Part shown: positions 41,541 to 49,148 of the stretch, piece after piece
How the letters are laid out: each line of letters begins with the position of its first letter
Numbering within the stretch: position 1 is the first letter of the stretch
NCBI GenBank assembly: GCA_044223975.1
Contig: JBGALI010000012.1
Span: 83,263 to 147,262 of the forward strand
Length of the DNA stretch: 64,000 bases
Reading direction: 5' to 3'
Origin: CAZCPB01 sp044223975
GTDB taxonomy: Bacteria > Planctomycetota > Phycisphaerae > Phycisphaerales > UBA1924
Notes under the pieces: generated by a model
The model's input: the letters and a program-made list of their open reading frames with translations, nothing else
What the model was told of the DNA's origin: nothing
Database searches by the model: none
Position numbers and translations under genes: made by a program

Positions 41541-42923
41541 TCACGTAGAGCCGCTGTCTCGGACGCCGCCCTTGGACCTGACCTCCGGCCGTCTTCCAAG
41601 CAGAACCGCGCCGACCAGCCACGCCACCGCGAGCGGCACGGAGAACCACACGAGCGCCACTCCCGCGCTCTGCAGGGCCAGCGGCATCCAGCCCCCCAGC
41701 ATGTCGCCGGCGCGGTAGACGAACGTGTCGATGAACGGTTTGGATTTGTAGATCGCATCGGGGGTGAGGCCCGCGAACAGCGACTCGCGCGCCGGTCGGT
41801 CGACCGCGTAATGCAGGCCGCGCCGCACCACCTGGAACACGGTCACCATGATCAGGGCGGGGTGCAGCGCCAGCGCCCCGAAGCCCAGCAGTGTCACCAC
41901 CGGCAGCACGGCGATCGCGACCCCCACGCCGAGCATGGTGATCAGGCGTCCGGTGACGAAGACCTGCATCACCAGCGTGAGCACGTTGGAGTAGATGTCG
42001 ATGTCCGCGAACGCGGCTGTGCGGGCCGCGTCGTCGGGGTACGACGTTTCAATGATCTTCCCTTGCTGGTAGTACAGCAGGGTGGACGTCAGGGAGAAGA
42101 GCAGCATGTACAGCGTGATGGAACGCAGGTACGACGAGCGGACGATGAGCATGAAGCCGGCCATCACGCCGCGCCCGGGTTCGCGGGACGGACGGACGAC
42201 CCCTTCCACCTGCGTGGCGGCCTCGTCCCTCCGGAACCGCCTTCCGAGCAGCCACACGCAGACGACGCATAGTTCCAGCGGCACTAATGAGCAAAGCACG
42301 ATCTCGGGTCGGTCCAGCTTCAGCCAGGGGTGGGCGTGGTCCCCGAGCCCATTCATGAGCGCCTTCACCAGCCACCCGCCGGTGATGGCTCCGAGCGTCC
42401 CGCCGATACCCAGGAACCCAAAGAGCCGCCGCCCGCGCTCTCGCCCCATCCCGTCGGCCATGAACCCCCAGAACACCGAAACGACGAACAGGTTGAACAC
42501 GCTCAGCCAGACGTAGAACGTGTACCCCAGCCCGAGCTGCCAGTCGGGGTGGTCCTGCTTGAACCACTTGAACAGGCCGTAGAACACCAGCAGGTTCATG
42601 GCGAAGAAGTGGTACACCAGCGGGATGAACTTCCGGCGGGGCATCCGCGACACCAGCCATGCGAACACGGGGTTGGCACCCAGCATCGCCAGCAGCGTGG
42701 CGGTCATGAGCAGAGGAATTTTGTCCGCGCCGCCCGCGATTCCGGAGGCTTCACGCAGCGGGCGCATCATGTAGTAGCTGAGAAGGACGAGGAAGAAGTA
42801 CGCCGCGCCCAGCAGCGCGGCCGGTGCCTCGCCCGCGCGCAGGAGCAGGGCCCGCTCGAGAACGTTGCCCTCGGGGGGTTCGGGTGTCGGAGAGGGGCGG
42901 CTCGTGGGAGGGGCGTCGCTCAT
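41541..42923 (-). CDS. ATP/ADP-translocase-like (Npt/TlcA-type) major facilitator protein
   Basis: About 460 residues with 12 hydrophobic helices. The Npt1/Npt2-like family is suggested by YYMMRPLREASGIAGGADKIP in the first loop, GMGRERGRRLFGFLGIGGTLGA in the middle and the late VVRRGLHYAVDRPARESLF. In intracellular bacteria such carriers exchange ATP and ADP; in free-living Planctomycetes their cargo is unknown. A start at 42947 is also open; both lack a clear ribosome site. Confidence 0.8.
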   Translation of the reverse strand: MSDAPPTSRPSPTPEPPEGNVLERALLLRAGEAPAALLGAAYFFLVLLSYYMMRPLREASGIAGGADKIPLLMTATLLAMLGANPVFAWLVSRMPRRKFIPLVYHFFAMNLLVFYGLFKWFKQDHPDWQLGLGYTFYVWLSVFNLFVVSVFWGFMADGMGRERGRRLFGFLGIGGTLGAITGGWLVKALMNGLGDHAHPWLKLDRPEIVLCSLVPLELCVVCVWLLGRRFRRDEAATQVEGVVRPSREPGRGVMAGFMLIVRSSYLRSITLYMLLFSLTSTLLYYQQGKIIETSYPDDAARTAAFADIDIYSNVLTLVMQVFVTGRLITMLGVGVAIAVLPVVTLLGFGALALHPALIMVTVFQVVRRGLHYAVDRPARESLFAGLTPDAIYKSKPFIDTFVYRAGDMLGGWMPLALQSAGVALVWFSVPLAVAWLVGAVLLGRRPEVRSKGGVRDSGST

Positions 42924-43117
42924 GGGATCTGGTGCCGCGGCGGGCATGAGATGGTACTATTCGCACTATCGGCTCGGCGCCCGCACCCGGACGCGCGAGA
43001 GCACGGTATCAGGTTCGCCGCGTCCCGGGAGTTCGGGCGCGGCATACGTTCAGGGGCGGCACCACCGCCCGCACCGCGGCCTCCGCGAAGAGGCTTTCAT
43101 CAGCACAGGACGATCCG

Positions 43118-44332
43118 ATGACCACCTCACGCCGTGAATTCATCCAGACCGCCGCCGCCACCGCCGCGGGGCTTGCCGTGGCGCCGATGGCGCTGGCCCG
43201 CCCGCGACGCGCCCAGGCCAAGACGCTTCTTATCCTCGGCGGCACCGGCTTCATGGGCCCGGCGGTCCAGGAAGCCGCGCTCGCCAAGGGCTACGCCGTA
43301 ACGCTCTTCAACCGCGGCCGCTCCGAGGACCGCCGCAAGCAGGCGGGCCGCCCCAGCGCCGTCTCCGATGGCGTCACGGTTCTCTACGGCAATCGCGACC
43401 CGAACAAGACCGCCGACGCCGACAACGACGAGAGCAAGGGGGAGAAGAAGGACCCCAACAGCCCCAAGGGGATGTCTCAGCTGGAGGGCAAGAAGTTCGA
43501 CGCGGTAGTCGACACCTCCGGCTACTTCCCGCGCATGGCCAAGGCGTCGGCGCAGCTGCTGGCGCCCAACGTCAAGCAATACCTGTTCATCTCCACGATC
43601 TCGGTCTACAAGGACAACAGCACGCCCGGCGCCGACACCTCGGCGGAACTGGCGACCATCGCCGATCCGACGGTTGAGACCTTCGGTGCGCAGTTCGAGA
43701 ACTACGGCCCGTGCAAGGCCCTGTGCGAGAAGGAAGTCCTCGCGGCGTTCCCGGGGCGGGCCACGATCGTCCGCCCGGGCTACATCGTGGGACGGCGTGA
43801 CACCAGCCGCCGTTTCTGCTCCTGGCCCGTGCGGGCGTCGCAGGGCGGGGAGATGGTCGCGCCGGGCACGCCCGACGACCCCATCCAGCTCATCGACGTG
43901 CGTGACCTGGCCGAGTGGTGCATCGAGCTGATCGACAAGGGCGTGATGGACACGTTCGACGCCACGGGCCCGACCAAGGGCCTCACGTGGGGCAAGACGC
44001 TCGAGGCCTGCAAGGCCGCGAGCACCAACGACACCAAGCTCACGTGGATCCCCTTCGAGTTCATCCAGAAGCAGAACGCCATGGACGCCATGCCGATCTG
44101 GATCCCGCCCATGGGCGAGTACGCGGGGTTCCACACCCGCAACGTCGAGAAGTCAGAGAAGGCGGGCCTGAAGTTCCGCGACATCAAGGACACGTGCAAG
44201 GACACGCTCGCGTGGTACCAGTCGCTGCCTGCCGACACGCAGCCCAAGGTGGTGCGCGAGTTCCCGCCCGAGCGCGAGAAGGCCCTGCTCGAGGCGTGGC
44301 ACAAGGAAGGCCAGGCCACGCCGCCGAAGTAA
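43118..44332 (+). CDS. Tat-exported NAD-dependent epimerase/dehydratase-like protein
   Basis: 404 residues. A Tat signal SRREFIQTAAA precedes a Rossmann domain with LLILGGTGFMG, and the extended-SDR parts VDTSGYFPR, STISVYKDNS and the Y-x-x-x-K-like YGPCK. Export of an NAD-binding enzyme by Tat is typical for this lineage. The substrate, perhaps a nucleotide sugar derivative, is not known. The charged insertion rich in Asp, Lys and Glu (about residues 88-118) is unusual. AGGA precedes the ATG. Confidence 0.85.
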   Translation: MTTSRREFIQTAAATAAGLAVAPMALARPRRAQAKTLLILGGTGFMGPAVQEAALAKGYAVTLFNRGRSEDRRKQAGRPSAVSDGVTVLYGNRDPNKTADADNDESKGEKKDPNSPKGMSQLEGKKFDAVVDTSGYFPRMAKASAQLLAPNVKQYLFISTISVYKDNSTPGADTSAELATIADPTVETFGAQFENYGPCKALCEKEVLAAFPGRATIVRPGYIVGRRDTSRRFCSWPVRASQGGEMVAPGTPDDPIQLIDVRDLAEWCIELIDKGVMDTFDATGPTKGLTWGKTLEACKAASTNDTKLTWIPFEFIQKQNAMDAMPIWIPPMGEYAGFHTRNVEKSEKAGLKFRDIKDTCKDTLAWYQSLPADTQPKVVREFPPEREKALLEAWHKEGQATPPK

Positions 44333-44389
44333 CCGAGAATGAGTCCGGCAAGTGGCGCCGAAGTCGTGCATCGAATTCGAGTTCCTCTC

Positions 44390-44432
44390 GACTTCGATGC
44401 CTGCTGTCCCCCGCGCCCGGAGCATCGAAGTC
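44390..44432. repeat. Inverted repeat in the gap after the epimerase gene
   Basis: GACTTCGATGC (44390-44400) is the exact reverse complement of GCATCGAAGTC (44422-44432); a third partial copy GACTTCGAT lies at 44442-44450. No T tract follows. It is the start of a repeat-rich patch running to 45090. Confidence 0.6.
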
Positions 44433-44481
44433 TCCAAGCGGGACTTCGATGGCACGAAACCAAGACATCGATGCCGGCTGC

Positions 44482-44503
44482 CAGGTACGGCGACTCGTGG
44501 CAC
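44482..44503 (+). repeat. Direct repeat, copy 1 (22 bases)
   Basis: Matches 45035-45056 at 19 of 22 positions. The two copies bracket a tiny membrane-protein gene and a palindromic element, 553 bases apart start to start. Confidence 0.6.
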
Positions 44504-44553
44504 CCGGTTTGGCGCTGCCCGTGGCGGGGCACGAGACGCTAGAATGAAAGGTG

Positions 44554-44790
44554 ATGGATAGCGCCGCCCCCACCAAGACCGGCACCCTCAGCAAGCGATG
44601 GGCGGCCTTCGGCTTCGTGCTCGGAGGGTTCATTCTTCTGGTCTACGCGGCGGCAGGCATCGTCAACACGTTCACCGGCTCGCCTTCGTTCAACGGCTCC
44701 GACTTGTACGTTGTCGCGATCGGCGCGGTGGCTTTCGCAACGGCGTCGAGGGACCTCAGAGCGCACGGCGTCACGTGGCGGCGTTCTTAG
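44554..44790 (+). CDS. Tiny two-helix membrane protein
   Basis: 78 residues. Two hydrophobic helices (about residues 16-39 and 51-66) are joined by a short polar loop (FTGSPSFNGSD), with a basic C-terminus. ATG 44554 has GAAAGG three bases upstream; GTG 44551 is also open. No family is recognised. It lies between two direct repeat copies, so it may travel as a small cassette. Confidence 0.5.
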   Translation: MDSAAPTKTGTLSKRWAAFGFVLGGFILLVYAAAGIVNTFTGSPSFNGSDLYVVAIGAVAFATASRDLRAHGVTWRRS

Positions 44791-44811
44791 CCCTCGAAGC
44801 GAACCTAGGCA

Positions 44812-44934
44812 CGGCGGGTGGCGTGGTTCGCCTTCCCTGCGGACCACGCTACGCGTCCTACCTCTTCTCTACCTTTGATTCCCTCTGTTGCACTCTGCGT
44901 GGTCAAGCAGGAGCCTTGACCACGCCACCCGCCG
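44812..44934. repeat. Palindromic element with 16-base perfect terminal inverted repeats
   Basis: The left end CGGCGGGTGGCGTGGT (44812-44827) is the exact reverse complement of 44919-44934. Each half also folds on itself: GCGTGGT (44821-44827) with ACCACGC (44843-44849), and GCGTGGTCAAG (44897-44907) with CTTGACCACGC (44915-44925). The element can thus form either one long cruciform or two adjacent hairpins. It has no gene and is 123 bases long, like a MITE or a REP doublet. Confidence 0.75.
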
Positions 44935-45034
44935 GCCCTCGTCTCCTCGGTGCCGCTGAGCCCGCGCAGGCGGCGAGTAGAACGCATAGCACGAATGCGC
45001 CGCGAGGAAGATAAGGGATACGGAGTAAAGCGGG

Positions 45035-45056
45035 CAGGCACGGCGATTCGTGGCAA
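45035..45056 (+). repeat. Direct repeat, copy 2 (22 bases)
   Basis: Second copy of the sequence at 44482-44503, with three differences. Its core TTCGTGGCA occurs once more at 45078-45086, just before the ankyrin gene. Confidence 0.6.
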
Positions 45057-45119
45057 CTGGCCGGGGAACCTAAGGTTTTCGTGGCACCTACTCCCTTGAG
45101 ACAGTCAGCACGTGTGCAT

Positions 45120-45557
45120 ATGACGGGCAAGACGCCGAAGAAACATGCTCGACCCGGTGTGGACCGGCTCGGCCGAACCGAGTTGCATTACGCCGCCCTT
45201 GAGAAGGATGTCCTTCGGGTTCGTCAACTGCTCGCCGCGGGCGCTGACCCAAACAAGGCCGATGACAGCGGTTGGACGGCGTTGCACTTTGCCTGTCAAA
45301 GCGGGACTGAATCAGTAGTTCGAACGCTTCTGGATGCCGGCGCGTCGGTCGATCCGGTCGACTCGTATGGAAATACTCCGCTCTGGACGGCGGTCTTCAA
45401 CTCTCGAGGGAATGGCGAACTCATTGCGCTGCTGCGGACGGCTGGCGCTGATCCGCGAAGCGAGAACGCCAGCGGTAACTCACCCCTCAGCCTGGCACGA
45501 ACGATCGCGAACTACAACGTCCGGCAGTTCTTTCGTGACCTTCCTGAGGACGTGTGA
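45120..45557 (+). CDS. Ankyrin-repeat protein
   Basis: 145 residues with three to four ankyrin units: GRTELHYAALEKDVLRVRQL, GWTALHFACQSGTESVVRTL and GNTPLWTAVFNSRGNGELIA, then a degenerate one. No signal peptide. Small stand-alone ankyrin proteins in accessory patches are often immunity proteins for a neighbouring toxin, but no toxin gene is seen. ATG 45120 lacks a ribosome site; GTG 45081 has AAGG upstream and would add 13 residues. The gene is less GC-rich than its neighbours, consistent with acquisition. Confidence 0.75.
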   Translation: MTGKTPKKHARPGVDRLGRTELHYAALEKDVLRVRQLLAAGADPNKADDSGWTALHFACQSGTESVVRTLLDAGASVDPVDSYGNTPLWTAVFNSRGNGELIALLRTAGADPRSENASGNSPLSLARTIANYNVRQFFRDLPEDV

Positions 45558-45628
45558 ACGAAACTGGCCCCGGCAGACAGGTGGCCGAACGCTTTGATCT
45601 TGCCCAGGACCTGCTCCGAGGTCCGTTT

Positions 45629-48600
45629 CTACCGATACCCATCCGGCCCCGGATGGACCGCGGTCGGGCTCTCGCACCCCGCCCCAGGAATCCCACACCC
45701 CGCGCACCCGCTCACCACTGACATCAGGCCAGTGGCGCCCTGCATGTCGGCGAAGAAGAACTTCGGCGCCGGGGCGGGGTGGTTGCCCAGCTGCGCCATC
45801 GTCAACGAGTCGAACAGCCTGCCGTTGGTCATCGTGTACCGGATCGATTCGGAGTTGCGGATGTCCTCGAGCGGGTTCCTGTCGAACACCACCAGGTCGG
45901 CGAGCTTGCCGGGCGCGATCGAGCCGATGTCGCGGTCGAGCCCGAGATAGAACGCACCATCCAGCGTCGCCGCGCGGATCGCCTGCATCGGCGTGAGTCC
46001 CCCCTGAACGAACATCCACAGCTCCCAGTGCGCCCCCAGCCCCGCGAGCTGGCCGTGGGCTCCAAGCTGCACCTTCGCCCCCGCATCGACGAGCGCCTTG
46101 CAGATGCCGCTGCTGCGGAGGTGGTTGTAATCCTCATCGGGGGCCGTGACGCGCCGCCGGGACTTGGGATCGACGATGGACTTGGGAACAAATGTCAGCA
46201 AATGCTTGTCGTTCCACACGCTGGTGCGGTCGTACCAGTAGTTCTCGCCCATGATGCCGCCGTAGCCCACGATGAGCGTCGGCGTGTAGCCGGTGGCGCT
46301 GCCCCCCCACAGTTGCTGCACATCCCGGTAGATCCGCTCGACCGGCAGCGAGTGTTCGACCCCGGTGTGACCGTCCACCACCATCGTCATGTTGTGCTCA
46401 AAGAGCGACCCGCCCTCGGGCACGACCATCATGCCCAGTTCCTTGGCCGCGGCGATCACCTGCTGGCGCTGCTCGCGCCGCGGCTGGTTGTAGCTCTTCA
46501 CGCTGAACGCCCCAGCCGCCTTCATCCGCTTGAGGTGGAACCGAGCGTCGTCCAGGCTGTCGATCTCGGCCTTGAACGAGCCCGCGGCGCCGTACAGGAT
46601 GGTGCCCGTCGAGAACGTGCGCGGCTGCGTGACCAGACCCGCCCGCTGCATCTCGCTTGCCGCGAAGATGGTGCCCGTGTCGTTCGAAGGATCGTGGATG
46701 GTGGTCACGCCGAAGGCCAGGTCGGCGTAGCGGCCCCAGTTCTTCTGCGGGACGATGCCGTTGATCCCCTGGGCCCCGTGGGCGTGCACGTCGATCATCC
46801 CGGGCATGATGGTCTTGCCCTTGCAATCAACCTGCTTGGCGCCCGCGGGAATCGAGACCTCGCCGCTCTTGCCCACGGTCGTAATGCGGTTGCGATCGAC
46901 GAGGATGACCCCGTCCTCGATCACCTCGTCGCCGTTCATGGTGATGATGCGGGCGCCGACCAGCGCGAGTGATCCGCTCGGTACGTCCGCGTCGGCCTTG
47001 AACGAGATGTTCACGCCGCTCTCGGGACGCTCGGGGAGCTTCTCCGGCGCGCCGGCGACGAACGCGAACGAGTCCGCGACCTTTCGTGTGTAGAGCTCCG
47101 GTCCCAGGGACCAGTGCAGCGCGGCACTGTCGCCCGACCAGTGCAGGTTGTCCCCGGATTCCTTGCTCACGCGCGCGACGGGCTGGGCGGTCGTCTTGGG
47201 ACCGACGCTCACCTCGCGCCCGATCGGGACAAAGGGCGTGATGTACGCGTTGAAGCGCTCGGCGTACGCCAGCCACCTCCCGTCGGGCGACACGGCGAAC
47301 TCCGTGGCGTTGTCGCTGACGTAGTGCGACCGCTCCTCGGTCCCGTCGAGCCCGATCGAGAAGAGCGTGTGCTTGTCGCTGTCCTTGAGGGATTCGCTGG
47401 TCACGAGGAAGACGCGGTCGTTGTCGGCGCCGAACTGCGGGCGCGAGCCCTTGCGGGAGAACCGCTTCGGCGTAACCCCCTTGGCATCGACGACGTACAC
47501 GCCCGGCTCGTCGGACCAGATCGGCGTCGTCAGGTACCCGCCGGACATCTTGCCGAAGACGATCCTCCCGCCGTTGGGGGAGAACGCCGGGTCGGCGTAA
47601 TGGCCCGGCTCGGTCGTCACCGCCCGGCCCTCTCCGCCGGCGCTCGATACGACCTTGACGGCGCCGAGCTTCTCGTCGTTCCAGCTCGTGTAGACGATCC
47701 AATTGCCGTCGCGCGACCAACTGGGGCACTGCTCAAATTCGTCGTTCGTCGTCGTCAAACGCCGTGGCTGGCCGTCGGGGAGGGGCCGGATGTACAGGTG
47801 CCCGAGCGCCTGGAACACCACCGCGTCGCCCTTGGGAGAGACGCGCACCCACCGCAGCATCTTGACGTCGAATTTCTCGGGCGCCACATCGACCGGGAAC
47901 CGCAGCGCCTCTGCAACCTGGCGGCTCGATTTCACGTGGAACGGGATGTCCGCCACCTGGCGCGATTTCACGTCGATGCGGTGAATCCCGCCGTGCGAGT
48001 AGAACACGATCGACTTGTTGTCGGGGGTCCACGCCATCGTGGGGAACACACCGTGGATCGCCCAGGTTTCCTGCATGTCGCGCTCGAGATTGTCGTACAG
48101 CTTTTCGATGCGGCCCGACGCGACATCGCGCACGAACAGGCAGGTCTTGAAGCGGTCGCGCCGCACGAACGCGAGCGACTTCCCGTCGGGCGAAGGGGTC
48201 GGCCTGCACGCCCCGCCAGGGCCGGCGACAAACGCCTCGGTCTGTCCCGTCTGGCGGTCCAGGCGGTTGATGTTGTAGATCCCCTGGGTGGAGTCCTTGT
48301 CGTACTCGAAGCTGCCGCCGCCGGTGGCGTCGAGGCTGTAGTAGAGGTAACGGCCGTCGGGGCTGAACACGGGCTCGCCGACGTCTTTCTCCTCCGTCGG
48401 GCGGGTCGTCATCTGGAGCCCGTCCGCCCAGCCGCCGTCCACTCCGGTGCGGTGGTACAGCCACATTTCGCCCGCGCCGAGCGAACGCCTGCTGGTGAAG
48501 TGCTTGTGCGCCACGATGAACTGACCGTCGGGCGTCCACGCCGGGCTGTTCAGCAGGCGGAAACTCTCCTTGGTGATCTGCTTGGGGTTCGAGCCGTCGC

Positions 48601-49036
48601 GGCTCATCACCCAGATGTTGTCGCCCCCCGCCCGGTCGCTGGTGAACGCGATCTGCGTCCCGTCCGGGCTGAAGCGCGGCTGCATGTCCCACGCGATGCC
48701 GCTGGTGATCGCCTTGGCCTCGCCGCCGCCGATAGGCAGCGTGTAGATGTCGCCGAGGAGGTCAAAGGCGATCTCCTGGCCATCGGGACTGAGGTCGAGG
48801 CTGAGCCATGTGCCCTCCGACGTATCGATCGGCACCTCGTGAAACGCCGGGCCGGTCGCCGCGTACGGGTTGTTCACGTCCCACTTGGCCGGTTCGGCCT
48901 TGGGAGCCGCCGCGACCGGAGAGTCCGGGCCGGGCTGCGCCGGCGGGGCGCCCTGCGCCAGCACAACGCCAGAAATCACGAGCAAACCGATCGAGCACAG
49001 CGTGCCGGGCACGCGCAAAGTCATCGGAACGGGCAT
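45629..49036 (-). CDS. Exported beta-propeller amidohydrolase with Cys-rich tail
   Basis: About 1135 residues from ATG 49036 (AAGGAA six bases upstream). After a signal peptide come two TolB/WD40-like propellers with many FSPDG repeats, then an imidazolonepropionase-like amidohydrolase: the metal site DVHAHG, later VEHS, GAHGQ, and the closing GKLADLVVFDRNP. This fusion is a known family of periplasmic hydrolases with unidentified substrates, perhaps peptides or cyclic amides. The last 30 residues are Cys/Gly/Pro-rich (GCAGCGIPGAGC), unlike the usual end. Confidence 0.87.
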   Translation of the reverse strand: MPVPMTLRVPGTLCSIGLLVISGVVLAQGAPPAQPGPDSPVAAAPKAEPAKWDVNNPYAATGPAFHEVPIDTSEGTWLSLDLSPDGQEIAFDLLGDIYTLPIGGGEAKAITSGIAWDMQPRFSPDGTQIAFTSDRAGGDNIWVMSRDGSNPKQITKESFRLLNSPAWTPDGQFIVAHKHFTSRRSLGAGEMWLYHRTGVDGGWADGLQMTTRPTEEKDVGEPVFSPDGRYLYYSLDATGGGSFEYDKDSTQGIYNINRLDRQTGQTEAFVAGPGGACRPTPSPDGKSLAFVRRDRFKTCLFVRDVASGRIEKLYDNLERDMQETWAIHGVFPTMAWTPDNKSIVFYSHGGIHRIDVKSRQVADIPFHVKSSRQVAEALRFPVDVAPEKFDVKMLRWVRVSPKGDAVVFQALGHLYIRPLPDGQPRRLTTTNDEFEQCPSWSRDGNWIVYTSWNDEKLGAVKVVSSAGGEGRAVTTEPGHYADPAFSPNGGRIVFGKMSGGYLTTPIWSDEPGVYVVDAKGVTPKRFSRKGSRPQFGADNDRVFLVTSESLKDSDKHTLFSIGLDGTEERSHYVSDNATEFAVSPDGRWLAYAERFNAYITPFVPIGREVSVGPKTTAQPVARVSKESGDNLHWSGDSAALHWSLGPELYTRKVADSFAFVAGAPEKLPERPESGVNISFKADADVPSGSLALVGARIITMNGDEVIEDGVILVDRNRITTVGKSGEVSIPAGAKQVDCKGKTIMPGMIDVHAHGAQGINGIVPQKNWGRYADLAFGVTTIHDPSNDTGTIFAASEMQRAGLVTQPRTFSTGTILYGAAGSFKAEIDSLDDARFHLKRMKAAGAFSVKSYNQPRREQRQQVIAAAKELGMMVVPEGGSLFEHNMTMVVDGHTGVEHSLPVERIYRDVQQLWGGSATGYTPTLIVGYGGIMGENYWYDRTSVWNDKHLLTFVPKSIVDPKSRRRVTAPDEDYNHLRSSGICKALVDAGAKVQLGAHGQLAGLGAHWELWMFVQGGLTPMQAIRAATLDGAFYLGLDRDIGSIAPGKLADLVVFDRNPLEDIRNSESIRYTMTNGRLFDSLTMAQLGNHPAPAPKFFFADMQGATGLMSVVSGCAGCGIPGAGCESPTAVHPGPDGYR

Positions 49037-49148
49037 GACAATTCCTTGCAATTGGTCCGCGAAAGGCGCCGGGGGCCGCACCGGAACGCCGGAGCGATTA
49101 TTCTCCCCATCAGGACGGCGAGCGCCCCGCGCCTCCCGGACGGAGTCG

